DNA from: Branchiostoma floridae
Taxonomy: Eukaryota; Chordata; Leptocardii; Amphioxiformes; Branchiostomatidae
DNA length: 64,000 nt
Direction: 5' to 3'
Assembly (NCBI RefSeq): GCF_000003815.2
Contig: NC_049997.1
Location: 8,250,676 to 8,314,675 of the forward strand
The notes below the pieces were generated by a model. The model ran no database searches. It saw only the letters and a program-made list of their open reading frames with translations, and was not told the DNA's origin. The translations under genes and the position numbers were made by a program. Position 1 is the stretch's first letter, and every line of letters begins with the position of its first letter. Below are positions 34,836 through 48,400 of the stretch, in pieces.

Positions 34836-37800
34836 ATGGCGCGTCACGTTACAGTACTGATGGGGATCCTCGCTGCTTTGGCTTGTTGTAATGCAGGTAA
34901 GAACTTGTTTGAAATTATATTTTTTTGTTTGTCTTGAGAATCATTTTGACAATTCAAGGGGAGTGTATATGAATTCAAGTTGCTTGAGCACTTTAAAAAT
35001 GTAGGTTTTACTTTTCGGAAGTATTCTTTATGTTACTTTTACAAAATGGCGATTGTTGTGAGATTTTTGTCCGTTGGATGTTATCCCATAGCTTTTATCT
35101 CATAGCTGTCTTACTGTTTAGTCGAAGTCATGGTAATACTTCTATAACCATAATGCCAATCCCCAGTTATGCAGGTATAGTTTCGTTCATTGTATCTACC
35201 TTTTTTTGTTAGTGGAATATATTTTGCCTTTAGATACAGTACTGAAAACTGTTGCTTTCTTAACTTTACGACGTACACGTGTATACAAAATTTACCAAGG
35301 AGGTTTCAACAAACGAAAATTCTAATAAAAATTGATAAGAAGAAAAGCTTGTGAAATTTTAACCTATGTATCATCATGGGCAAATCCTTAAGGAATATCT
35401 TGACAGAAAGTCGCTCAATCTATTGTCTTATAGAGCACGGGATGATCACGAGACTAAGATAGCGATCAGACAATTGTGTGACACCTGACACCTCATGTGA
35501 TGGTCACAAGACTAGAGACAATGTAGGAAGATTATTTACCTTTACACAGGGGACAATAGACGGAGGTGTCTTTAAATAGGTTTGAACGCCCCAGGAAATC
35601 CGGAAAGACTTAATCAATCAATAACGCTCGGCAACCACAAATTATCTCCATTTGGGCTTAAGTTATGCCTATTAGGCAAACATAAAAGGCTGATTAATTG
35701 GCAGAGAGCTCTGAAAGTTTTCAGATGTTTAAGTCGGTAAGGTGCAAATTCCAGTTCCTTTCTTGAAATGCGATATGTTCTTAATGTGTGTGGAAAGCAC
35801 GATCGCAACTATCTTGAATCCAAGGTTTCTGTGAAAAGAGTAGTAGATTTTCAAAAGTCTAGAAGACTTTTCATCACCTGATGGCATTATTATCATATGC
35901 TTAATGAATTCGAATTGCCGCCTGGCGGCGTTGTGGCAAGATGTGGGGCAACGATTGATGATTAGACGATTGATGGGTATCCGTCTGTGTCCAACGTTTT
36001 TTCTGTAAAATTGCACCACCAAGTGTAAATTTGTGATACGTACTACGGGATTATTAAACAACATCCCAGAAACGTGATCCTTAACAACTTTACATCATCA
36101 TCATATCGTTCCGCGCCGGTACCCCCGGTACTGTAGCCAGACCACGGCCTTCTCGTTCGCCTGTAACCATCTTAACAACTTCAAGGCCTTTCTTCTCCGC
36201 TTGTGCAACAGTTTCCAACTTTTTGGCGATCTATACTCCACTGATCTATGTTATGATCTAACGTTTGAATTTATTGAGTTTATTACGTTTGGATGAAGGT
36301 GTTGTTGACATAGTCTGTGCAACACAAACTCTGCTGTCCATGGCTATAACTGGCCCCTAGCCTCCCTGTAGGCCAATGGATATTGGGCGGGCTGCTATAA
36401 GCCAGATTTAATCTGGCTGTTGTTGACATGAATACAAGTAAATCGATTCATGGTTTTACTTTTCAGCTGCGATTCATAAACCGCTGTCCAAACGCCCCCT
36501 GCGGCTGGTGCAGAATGAGGAGATGAGGTTCACGTACACCGCTCCGGACACGACTCTGGCCATGCCCGGACAGACGGACCTCTTCATCGCCAGCACATGT
36601 AACCACTTCATGGTAAGACGATAATCATACGTTTTTTGGCCCTTGTATGAACTTACGTACAGAGTATGAAGAGAACTCACGCACACCGCGTCGGACACAA
36701 CTCTGGCCATGTCATCATATGTACGACAATCTTGTGTCTTATACAGAAATGTTTTGGCCCTTTCATAAACTCTCTTGGTCATTGTGAAGCATGAAAAGAA
36801 GTCAGAAAATCGTACTAAGGCCACCTCACCCTATCTATTGCGCACCGATAGGCTTACTTTATATTTGCACCATTGAAAATTCTAATTCAATATAATACTT
36901 ATATAAATGATGGTTCTTTCACAACAAAGTTTATCACTTATCATTTCTACGTGTATGTCCACTATGTTTCTACATGTACTATGTACATACAACTAGCTCC
37001 GGGTGGGTAATTGCAATATAAATTTTTATCAATTCAACCTTTCTATAATACAAGGTACTACACACACAATTACCCCCCCCCCTTCCGTTCTCAGGGACAG
37101 GAAGCGGAAGTGACGTTGGTGCTACTAAACAACCCAGCTTGGAATGTGCAGGACGGAGTGGTGTACTTCTACGTCACTGACAACCCTCAGAAGGTAATAA
37201 CGGCATAAACACATTAGAATACTCTTAAAAATAAAGCAAGAAGTACTATCTTCTTGTGTTTCTCTGTCTGAAAGAATTTTAGTTATTTTAGTTAGATTGA
37301 TTTAGACACCGATTACTTAGGTTTCACATGTCGTCTAGTGTAAAATAACAAGATGCTGCTTGATGCTATAGAGATCCAGATACAGTTGCGATGTATTGAG
37401 ATGTTACCCACACTGAAAATCGATCCTGTAAAGTTATGGATATCATCATCATACGTTTTAAAGGACCTATCAACTTAAAGAAAGACAATGCAAATCAGAA
37501 AATAAGCTGTCATTTGTGTCAATTAAATGAGCCACTGAGCTAAACTTTTCTCTTGTACGTATTTCTGAAAGCAACTCCTTTACATAATCTTCTTTTGCAG
37601 GGTTTGAATGATTCCAACGAAGTTCTATGCACCAACAACGTAGAGGGGGAGGTAGTGACAGCACGGTGCATAGTCACTGACGTCAGCTGTTCTGAGCTCT
37701 ACATCTACACACGGGCCGGTGACGTCTTCGGAATTGCGTACTCCGTGACTGTTGAGTTCCGTCAGCCCAACGACACCAGGAAGGTTGTCAAGGTAAAAAA

Positions 37801-39207
37801 ACACTTATCCGTAGTTAGCATAAAAGCTTGTCAATGAATGCACTGAACTTCAAATGTGAAAAATACGCAAAACTAAAGATGTAACGCAAAACAAATACGA
37901 CATGTAGTTTTAGAGCAAGATGCTAGGGGACCCAAACCTACACCACGTTTTTCCTGACACCAAAGACTAAATGTATTTGCATGTACCAGCAAAACCATCG
38001 CATGTGTAGGAAAAAAGATACAAAATCCGGACGCCCTACATTTCAAAGGAAAACAGCTAAGCATCACAGCTTCTTGATATGTTACTGCTGGCCAAAATAT
38101 GCGGAAACATAGACATACCAAAAGCTAAGTTATACCAGATCTTGAACTGCATTTCCTGTGACTCCAAAAGTACCAACATTTAGAGTAATCTTTCGACGCA
38201 CTTCATGCCAATCTTCTGACTTTCTACGAGGCCTCGTAGGTGATTTCTGGTACATATTACCCATATTACGGTTGTGCCCCCGATGTGTCTAGCATTCAAC
38301 TGCCAACAGCGGAATTGTGGGAACGGCTACAAACAACTAGGCACACCGTTCTTACCGGGGTAACAATAACATTTCTGTTTTTCGCAACAGGAGAAGCCAA
38401 AGGTCAGCACCAAACATTTCCCCATCTACGTGAAGGACGAGTGTGTCCACCATCTTATCCAGTCCGTGAGCCTTCGCGCGCCCCTGGAACTGGTTTCGCT
38501 GACGACCGCACAGATGACCATCCCCTTCTGCCCGAACGCCGAGCAAGAAAACCTACTGTCGGTAAGTAAACAACCTGATTGTTTGTTTGTTTATATTTGT
38601 AGAGTAAAATATAGAAAAAGAACGCAAAGAGGAAATGTAATCTATTGCTCAAAATCACGACTAGTACGTCCGGGACACGAGGTATCAAAACCGAAATGTT
38701 CCACTGCGGTACCATAGAAATCCACCAGGGGGCACATATACCCAAAACATTACCATCTTTGCGAAAAGACTAAATTTCTGAAACATAAAAACTTGTCATT
38801 AGATCAGGTAAAAAGTTTATGTTTATTAAAAGGCGATACGTATGCAAGGACTGAAATAACTTGAGGAAGAAGAAATCTAATTACATAACACCCCTCCTTT
38901 ACAGGTGGAAACTTCCGTGCTGAGCGTGTCAGGACTGAGCGCCTACACCCAGTACGCATGCCTGAAGACCCCCTGCGAAGTGGACAGTCCCAACGTGATC
39001 GCCAGTAGCCCCGAACAGCGCCCTCTGAACAGCCTGCGGCTCGAGTCTATGTGCGACAAGCACACGTCCCTAACGGTGCTGGTACACTGCTGGGGCGGCG
39101 AGCAGGAGGAGGCTGGGGTCGGAGACTATGTGGGAAAATTCAACTTCGCCGCTGGAGTGAACCTGAAGTCTCCCACCAGTGGCGTTGCCAAAAAACCTAT
39201 GTACTAA
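34836..39207 (+). CDS. Secreted cysteine-containing protein, family not recognised
   Basis: Six coding exons, phases consistent: 34836-34896, 36467-36612, 37095-37193, 37601-37792, 38391-38561 and 38905-39207, giving 323 residues. Exon 1 encodes a clear signal peptide (MARHVTVLMGILAALACCNA). The mature part has ten cysteines, enough for five disulfides, and one N-glycosylation candidate (NDS near residue 105). Beta-strand-like segments recur (AEVTLVLLNN, VVYFYVTDN, LYIYTRAGD, YSVTVEF), suggesting a compact beta-rich extracellular fold. There is no membrane segment or GPI signal; it ends KKPMY. An AATAAA at 39817-39822 is a plausible polyadenylation signal. Introns 2-5 all fall between codons, so exons 3-5 are symmetrical. 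No function is assigned. Confidence 0.8.
36090..36440 (-). mobile_element. LINE 3'-end fragment in intron 1
   Basis: CATCATCATATCGTTCCGC followed by CGGTACTGTAGCCAGACCACGG is the reverse complement of sequence at about 56130-56212, where the same tail ends in a short coding stretch and GATGATGATG. A second conserved-looking stretch (TGTCCATGGCTATAACTGG region) follows to about 36420. This is inferred to be the 3' end of a non-LTR element. Confidence 0.5.
36664..36780 (+). pseudogene. Decayed partial duplicate of exon 2 within intron 2
   Basis: The intron sequence TCGGACACAACTCTGGCCATG (36692-36712) and its flanks repeat exon 2 (CCGGACACGACTCTGGCCATG at about 36541-36561). The following GTTTTGGCCCTT…ATAAACT also matches the intron just after exon 2. 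The copy has lost bases relative to exon 2 and is not open in frame, so it is a relic tandem duplication spanning the exon-intron boundary. Confidence 0.7.
38641..38750. repeat. Interspersed repeat copy B with a CTCF-like core
   Basis: It aligns along about 110 bases with 13358-13466. It carries CCACCAGGGGGCA at 38722-38734, which matches the vertebrate and insect CTCF core consensus. It lies in the last intron of the secreted-protein gene. Confidence 0.6.
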
Positions 39208-42200
39208 ATGTTAGGGTAATGCCTCGAGGGTTTCTCTTCAAAATAATGAAGTTTTACTATTGCTTTCATGTTAAAAACTATGTATGAGTGGGTTACGATG
39301 GTGCTTTCTTTTTACGAAGAATTTTCACGTAACAAAAATGACTCTTGTAAAAGAATCTTGATTTGTATTCTTGTAATTTGCTTTCATCTTCCAGTGGTGA
39401 CGCTAATATAAGCCTTTTTGAGTTCATGTGTTTTGTACCTTTTCATTATAGTAAATGAATAGACAAACTAAGGGATATGTCGTTTTTATCGAGGAGAATG
39501 AGATGTGATAATATGCAAGGAGAAGTTTTGAAATTGTGTCTTTAGTCGCCAAGTTGGACTGAACATCATTCACGCTGCAATTACATACTGGAATCGCTAG
39601 GTGGCATTGATTCATGTTTGTGTACAATGATGTACATGTATTTACGTACCGATGTAATATGTATAACGTTACAGCTGATTTGTAACCGTATTTGAAGAAT
39701 TAATCTCGCTTCAGAGAATGTTAACACGTCTAAAACCAAAGAGACGTTAAGAAATTTGTAAATATGAATAATAATGCAGGATTTATACTAACGGTTTAAA
39801 GGGATTTGAAGTGATCAATAAAGTCAACATCAGGAAGCTGAAAATAACTAAGCGATCGCATTTTGTTATCCACCAAATTTTCTTTTCTTTTTTTGAATAT
39901 ATAGATCGACGTTTTGACCAACTTAAAAAGTAAAAGATAAAAATAGATAAATAAATAAACTAGCATGAAGCAATTTTTCTTTATTCTTTATCTCTGTGAC
40001 CCCTATTCCACCCTCACTTGAAATAAGTGTCAACATCTAGGAATCAGTTTATTTTATCTCTACTAAATATCTTATTATATTGAGACAGTTCATTAGCAAT
40101 GCCCCCTTACACCAAATACCCCGAGGAAATAAATTGAAAAGCTGTTGCTCTTGCTCATGTCGATGTATCTAATGGATTTTCCCTCAACCTGATCACGCCA
40201 TCTAGGCCACGTGCAAGTTTACCCGAGGCTTCAAAATGCATCCGGCCTTTACTAATACTATATTGTACAGTCAAAACATGGCGCAAAACTACCAAAGGCT
40301 TTCTTTCCATACGGGTTCAGTGTGGTTTAATCATATTTAGTAGCCACAAGAAGATATCGTTAGAAAAGGAATGTGGTATTTCTTTGGATGAAGGGTTTTC
40401 AAATAGGAAATCCGGCTTTTGTAGTGGTGGTTGACGTAAAAGGTTATTTGGGGTTACGTTAATTTTCGTACGCAGGTCACGCACACACCCGACTGCGTAG
40501 CCTTCACAGGAGACTCTAACATTAACCATAATACACATACAAATCATATTTTTATAGGAAATGCAAGCTTGCTGAGAGAAACCAGACGATATCGATCAAA
40601 TCGCAGTTCGATTATTGCTGATTTAGTCATTATTGATTGACCCCTGCGCCGGTCACTGACCTAATTTCATACAGATAATCATGCTGCAGGGGACAAACCA
40701 TCATTGTCCAAAGGGGGGGGGGGCAGATATCTACAAATATTTTTTTCTGCTTTCATTCATGGTACCATAAAATGATTGTTATCATTCTTCACACAGGTGC
40801 ATTTACCCCACCTTCTGTTTATTTATTATATGGGAACGAAATGAAGTGTTTCCGACCTAAATATGTATTTTGCTGGTTTATCAATCATATATTCATACAT
40901 TTACATGGCGTTTTGGAAAAAAACAACATTTCACGATAAGTTGAAGAATCTCGGCGACCCCCAAAACACAGATAGATTAGTGATTTTCCCAAGACATCTG
41001 CAATGTCCATCCTTTATCATAAGTCAGATGGTCTGTAAGAGCGACAATCAGGCATCACGTCCAGTGTATCAGTGACTGTTCTTTGACTGGAAATTTTTCT
41101 CGCAATGACACGGCACTTGACCTATATACTAACGTTACAAATCCATGCATAGGGAATGAAGGTTTCAGAAATAATTCTAAGACCGTAACCAAAATATGAT
41201 GATTCTGGACAAAAATTAAAATTATACAAAAGCTACTCACCTTCCTAAAACTGCAGTCTATGTTGTGAATCCTATGAAATAGAGGAGATTACTGTGCTGT
41301 TTGCACGTATGGAAGGAGCCAGGGAAACCTGCAGCCATGGCGGGTACATCCTTGTGACCTTTCACGGCGAGTTCACGACCTTTGACACGTAGTCACGGCC
41401 AAGATGATGATCCCAATATTGTTGCTAAATATGAGCAGGTACGTCACCGGCTCGGACGTGGGTTTACAACGTATTTTAATTGACGTTGCCTTTTGTTTAT
41501 TTCATTTACTACCAGAATGACCTTATGAAAATAACTGCTGTGCACATCGGTGTACATGTTATCTATGTAATGCCAGTTGGAAAATCAATGATTATTTATG
41601 GCATGTGTGCTGTATATTTGTGTGTGTGTGTGGTGGGGGGGGGGGGGGGGGGGTGCATAGGAGAATGGGCCTACAACATTTGTGCACAGTCCATTAAAAA
41701 TAAACGTATCCACAGTGTTGAAGTAAGGGTTTATACGAGCATGTTGACTGGAAAGCAGTGCTGACAAGTTTGCTTCTATGGCGAAAATGACTGACATAAT
41801 CCATTATTGGTTTTAACGATTGAATGTGACACGGTAACACTCAGCTGGCAACAACTGATATGTTTGGAAGGAAGAATACTTTCTATAATATTCACGCTTT
41901 GAAGCGGACCAATGTTTCAGCCTCGTACATCAATGTCAATAGAAGGGACAGAGATCATGTGAGGACATTTTGAGGAAAGGGCAACCTGCTTTGTGCAGCA
42001 TTGCCACCTAGCTGTTAATTTATACACTGCAGAAATTGATGACATGTATACAAACCGTTATTTTGTTAACAGTCAACGCAGCTTTGAAATCCACACAGAT
42101 AGTTGAAGCGGGAAAACGAGAATATGGACGAAATAATCACATGGCGCTAACTGTGTCAAGTGTATTTTAATAACTTATGTTGGCCAACAACGAAAAGCAA

Positions 42201-45200
42201 TTACAGAGTCAGAATTTTTTTGCTGACAAAATTCATCTTAGTTTCTCGGCCGGCAACAGTTTTGCAAGCTTTGCTGTTCTTATCAGTCTGTTCCCATTGT
42301 ACGGTAAATCCGGTACACGGTTCGGTTTCATGTCGCCCCGCAGACGATACCATTATGCTAATGTTGACAAACAAATTGGTGATGACAGTTCGTCCTAATT
42401 CTTTGGTCTGTTACGGACATATCGATAATTTATATATTCAGACGTAAATGATATTAAACGAATAAAGTAGGACGGAATGATCATACTTCATAACAGGGAT
42501 ACATTTGTAAGACAATTCTTTGGTCTGTTTCATTCATACATCTGTATTGTATAGTCTCTAGTAATGGAACGAAAAATGCTAACTTCGCATCATTTTTAGA
42601 AGCAAAGCAAAATTGTGAAAAGAACTAAAAGTAAAACAAATAAAATCAACGAAAGATATACAGCATAATTCTGTTTGCCTGGCAACTTTTCCTAAAGGTG
42701 TATGATTCTAGGTCTTAACTTATTGTCAACAAAACAGGTCTAGAACTGAATCATATTGCTTTGAAACGGCATAAATAAATTCTTTATAACATTAATATTA
42801 AAGACACAAGGGACTACTTTTCCCTTTCTTTTCCTCACTACACGTAAGAAGATTTCGTAAGCATCTTTTGACATAATCATGCCAGCTAAGCTTTTCATTG
42901 GATGTGGTTAGTGGACGTTGTCAAGGTAACGCGTCGCAAGGAATACTGGGAATGTTTCTTCTCCACACCAATCGCCTTCTTCCTTACAGTTTCCGTTAAG
43001 CGGGTTGAACCTCTGCCGTTTGCCCAATGCCCAACTCGTTGTAGAAAACCGGCGTCGGTAAAGAAGTCTGGTTACCTGTGAAATGATGACAGCATTTCAT
43101 GTCAAAAGATATGAAAAACTACATCGATTTCAAAAATAAAAGATAGCTGTCAATTACATCTATCATCACAGAACGCAATTACACACTGACGCTACTGGCG
43201 ACACTTTAATAATTTGTTAACTTTGGAAACATTAATCGTTATCGGTCTTCCTACTCTCAAACACAGGACGAAAAAGGCGTCATATTATAAGAAGGACACA
43301 ATTTCAAACAATCTCTGCTTAGAGAGTAGGTCTTTCACGAATTTTCTTGATCATCATTAAAAGTCCATACAAAATAAATCTCTGCCATTCCGCTTCCGCT
43401 ATTTCTAAGTGCAGTATGCTATATGCACCACATGTTTCAACACTTCTTCTGCGGTTAGAAAAACACAGACATCGGCTTGTGTCTGTCCGGTCGCGCCGAT
43501 ACACTGATGAACGCGGTCACATTGTTTATGGTTGGGTTTCATCCAGCACTCGACACCCCCCATCAATGGGAAACTAGGTCAAGAAAGACGTTTCCAAACA
43601 ACGATTGGAATTTATCATTAATCTCTTTCAAACTTCAAATTCCTTTAGAGAATTGTTGGAAAGTTACTATACTTATTTATGACGGTTAAGACATGGTGAT
43701 TTGGAACTATTGACCTCAGGTGACTAGGTACAACAGAGCGCACCTGCCCAAAGGTGATGTACCTGTGCCCTTACCTGTCCGTACAGGTGTTATGATACAG
43801 TTATACCGGTAATTTTGTGTCCCACAACCAGAGAGCTATACAATGGCCACCGGGATGGTGATATCGGTCTTACCGACTTGATACCCCGACCATTTACATC
43901 TGATATTGAGCACAACAAAGGCCAGTGGAGCCGAGACGATCTAGATGAATCTCTGTCAAGCTGAACAACAACAAACAGACTGACAAAGGCTGGGGAGGAT
44001 GGAGTACGGGTGACTGCTACTGTCTTGCTTGTCTTTAGTAGAAAATATGGACAGATACGAAATTAGATCCGGATATGTGGGAATTCCTGGGACTATAGAC
44101 ATGATGACACAGCGTCTTTTTTGGTTGAGTCTTTCTTTAGGACCCATTACATTAATCGTACCATCGTTGTGCGATCGTAAACATTGGGATAACCATTCAT
44201 GTATTGCCCAAAATTCAGTTGTTTCGTTACAGGAAAAGCTGTCAAAGATCCTTGTCGAGTGGTTGGTTTCGTCTCAACCTGCTTGAGTATTCTAAGACGT
44301 CAAAATCGTTCGACGTCCTACAAAAATCTAGACTCCTGCGAGGCAGACTGAGCCATCATGGAAGCAAAACGTTTGTTAAGACCGCAGATCAGAGATGGCT
44401 ATTCAAGTGACCCAAAGTCACTGCTAATACTAACGTTTGGTGCACCCACAACATCGATTTAAGGATTTTGGTTTGGTTAGTTGTATATTCCTTACACTCA
44501 ATGGCTCTATCTCTATTTGTTGCATCGTTAAGGTTTTTCCCCACAGATTCCTTTCTTGACTCTAACAAAGTTTTGTTGCGCGTGTATTTACTCACCTTGT
44601 CTATCCATATTCCTGAGTCCGAAGTGATCTAGGTACAACTGCTCGCCATGCCGGTTAGAACCACCCTGGAACGACACAAGTGATCATTTTGTGACCAAAC
44701 GAAACAGAAGATGTTCAGTGCAAATACAAATGCATAACGTTAACCTTACGTATACCACTAAAAGTCTTTCGACATAATGGTGTGTCGGATCCGGAAGTGA
44801 GCGAGTGAGTGAGTGAATAAATGTTTCGGTTGATGAAATTATAAAGGGATGGCAGAAGGGATGAAAAGAGGGAGGCTTGTGTGGGCTGATGGAATGAATG
44901 AATGAGAAGGGTGGATGCATTCATAGATAAAAGGGATAATGACATCACATATAAAATCAAATCAAATAATGATGATATACCTATGTTTGACTAAAGTCAT
45001 GTGCGAGATATGGTTACAAAAAGACAGTTTTAACCCCAAAACAAAACTAGTAGTGATTAGAATTTACAATCAATGTTGCTCACAAACGTTCAGATTTGTT
45101 GTGCGGAAACAAAGTTTTCGACACGGAGGTACGATTTAGGCCACCCATGGACATTACACACTAAGCGTGTGGTCTTTTGTGGAACTTTTTTTCTTAATAA

Positions 45201-45400
45201 TCAACACCCAAATGTATGATTTTGATAGTATTAATCGATACTCATAAGTCACTAATATTCACGGTCTTCTGTATACTTCAAATTTGTCTTCACATATCAG
45301 AGATCATCGCAAATTTGAGATCTTCTAAACAAAAGAACTTTTCTGTCTCTTTCTGATCTCTTTGATATATTTTGATCACGCGGCCATCCACTGTTTCGTG
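39208..45400. other. Large intergenic region, no supported gene
   Basis: Short open frames on both strands lack splice context, domains and codon bias. Landmarks: the AATAAA at 39817, G runs at 40713-40723 and 41635-41653, and a GA-rich low-complexity patch with GTGA/ATGA repeats at about 44795-44930. It could hold regulatory DNA of the flanking bHLH gene, but I see no direct sign. Confidence 0.45.
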
Positions 45401-45415
45401 AAGCGTTAACATCGT

Positions 45416-48400
45416 TCAATTCATTTCGGCTGAAACCGACCACCGGTTGGCAAACATCGCGACGTTTACATTTTTCCGCCCTGCACAGCCGGCATTCTCT
45501 GCGACCCGCCAAGAAAAGATACTGTTACCGGGTCTGTCTTGGCTTGACGGATCAACCACACGCGTCTTTAAGTTACTAATCTTCTCAAGAATGTGGGGAT
45601 AGTAAGGTTTCAAAGAGACTTGGTCCTGGGAAGACCTCTGGATAGATTATCTGAACTAAGACGTCAATCAAATAGACGGAAATGTTGTTCAATTTCACAT
45701 TATGAAAAGTGAACCATCGTATGTAGACCCTGGTCTTGTCAATTAAAGAAACTCAGTCATTGTGTTTCTGTTGTCACTGTCGACCTAAAATCATCATCCA
45801 TGCTCTCTTCTTTGTAAACTTTCAACACCATGTCAAGAGTGAGACAGTACTTTCGAAGTTTTGTTGTTTCAGAGTTGTTTCGAAGAGTTAAGCTTGTGAA
45901 GAAAGTTCAAGAGTTTCAAATATACGTCGAGACAGAAAATGAGGGATAGAAGATAACAAAAGTGGCCAGAACATTGATAGAACACTTGCAGTGAATTCAA
46001 GATACATTGTACGAAATGGTACGAAAACAGCACGTACCTCTGTCCGGTTGTTGTGCTGAAGTAGGAAGTGTTCCATTCCGGGTACAGCTACCGCCTGGAC
46101 CTGTAGTGAGATCAAATAAGCAGGGCTCAAACACATTGATAGATCTTTCAACATCTTCAATTAGAAACGCTACAGAATTCAACACACAGCTTTATGGGGC
46201 ATCTTGACTCGAATACATCTCCGAATTGTAAACAAATCATACACTTGAGTTATAAAAAGTCGTATAGTTTATCATATTTCAGAACTTCAGTCCAAAGATG
46301 GTTTGTTTTGTAATCGGAAGACATACTTGACTTAACAAAAATGATAGATATTCAGATTTATGGTTTATTCTGAGAAAGGGAAATTAATTTGCTAGATTCA
46401 TAGCTTAAACTGGTTGATACACAAACATATCGAAGAAATACAAACATAAAACTGAAGTTCTGTTGTAGTAACAAGGAAAGCCGCTAGGACGCCCTTGACC
46501 TCCGCCTTCCCCAACACCTACACTCATACAAAATATCATTGCAATGCATTCCTACAACATTAGCATAACGTAATCTCCAAGCAGATCCACGGTGGCGTAA
46601 TATAGTATCCACGGTGGCGTAATATAGTATCTCCGGTGCCCGTTTGACTCCCTTTGGCCGGCTATACTCCTTGGCCAGCTTTGATACTATCTTATGGCAC
46701 CGTAGGATCTGCTTGGAGATTAAACATTACGTAAGTCCTAGGGATGGAGAAATCATGAGTAAACTTGGGTATTGTTTCCACACACTTCAAGACACAATAG
46801 CTCAAGGACAACTCACCTGTAGAGGGGCGGGGTCCAGCGGCATGTTCACTGGTTCACCTGACGTCCCGTACACGACAGTCACGTTCTCATTGGGGACGTC
46901 AAACCCCGGAAACCTTACGGCGTGAGCCAACGGAACCACTGGGGACCTGTTCGTCTCCTGTAGTACGTACTGTAGGGTGCGGATGTAGTCCATGGCGGCG
47001 TGCAGGGTGTCCACTTTACTCGGCTTACGGTTGGGAGGGAGGGAGGGCACCATACGCCGCAGTTTGGCGAACCCCGTGTTCAAGTTGCGTACTCTCTGGC
47101 GTTCACGGGCGTTAGCTTCGCGTCTCTGTTAATTAGGTCACGAGAAAAACAAACAAACAAATTTGTAAACAAATAGTTATACAACACACAGTATTAAAGA
47201 GAAATCAATCGAACAGTGTTCATTGAAATGATGTGCTGATTTCTGTCTTCCTTATTTTCTATCGATGATTTTGAAGCGATAAGAAAATGAAGAAATGGGC
47301 ATGTATGAACAATGATGAAATGCTTCAAATTGCATGGAATTTATCACAAGAAAAACAAGGGTAAGCATTTGTTCTGTGTTCATGTTTGAGAACAATAAAT
47401 GATATCAAAAAAGCCTTATAGCGGACTATTTCTTATGTAAGAGTATTATTTTCAGGTGTACCTAAAGTGTAGTGTAGTGTAGTGATGACAAGAGAAGAAG
47501 ATATGTATACCTTTGCTATAATGTCTTCCGGATCGTCATGACTTGACAGCGAACTACTGCCGCTAGACCGGCGGCGGCGTCGCACGATCGCCACAGGTAC
47601 TGGTAGAGAGCCGCCCTCCTTCCGCAAGACATCGCTGAGCAGCTCGGGCTTGGGCGTCGGGTACGTGACGGCAGCGGGCGGGCCTCGGAAAACGTGACGC
47701 CCGACGAAGTCCTCACCGACGTACGGTGGAGGGTTGGGGTCGTCCGGGGATGGAGTCAAGCGAGAGTCGTCATCTTTTTCTAAGAAGCTCTCGAGGTCAA
47801 CGCAAGCCGTGTTTGAAGGTGAAATGTCTTGTGTAAGATGTCCGGTTTTGTCGCCATCTTCTGGACCAAGATTCGGGATGGAAGGAACGGAGAGAAGAAA
47901 CCCTTGTCCTCGGAGGTAGCCGATGTCGTCGTTTTCAGGCGGCGGGGTAGGCACGGGGACCGGCCGGGCGTGATTGCTGACGTACGGGCTCTGCAGGGAG
48001 TGAGCGGCCACGGCAGGTCGCACGGACGGGACGGTACTGCACCTGGCCCCGAGGGTCGTGAAGGAACTCACGGTGTTCCCGCCGAGGAAAAACGACTGCC
48101 AAGGCACGCCGGGGTAAAATGGACGATATTGCGAGCAGTTGTCATAGTCCACTACTCCTCTTCCACAGGTAACGAAGTTACCATGATGGTGTGTGCTCGC
48201 AGGCGGTGGCTGGACGAACCCCTCCCCGACAAACGCATGACTATGCCTCGCTGGTTCTTCCTGCGTCTTTTCCACGTTGCAGAACTCCGCTGGAAACGGT
48301 TTGGGCTGGAAGCAGACATTTTGAGCCAGCTTCTCGGGAACGCCTGACGCAGTTGACGCAAGTTCTAAATGAGATCCCGATGTGATGTCCACAACTTGTA

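Noticed and set aside
35614-36064. Overlapping minus-strand open frames in intron 1 of the secreted-protein gene
   Set aside because: No recognisable domain, and the region abuts a LINE 3' tail. Possibly retroelement-derived but not supportable.
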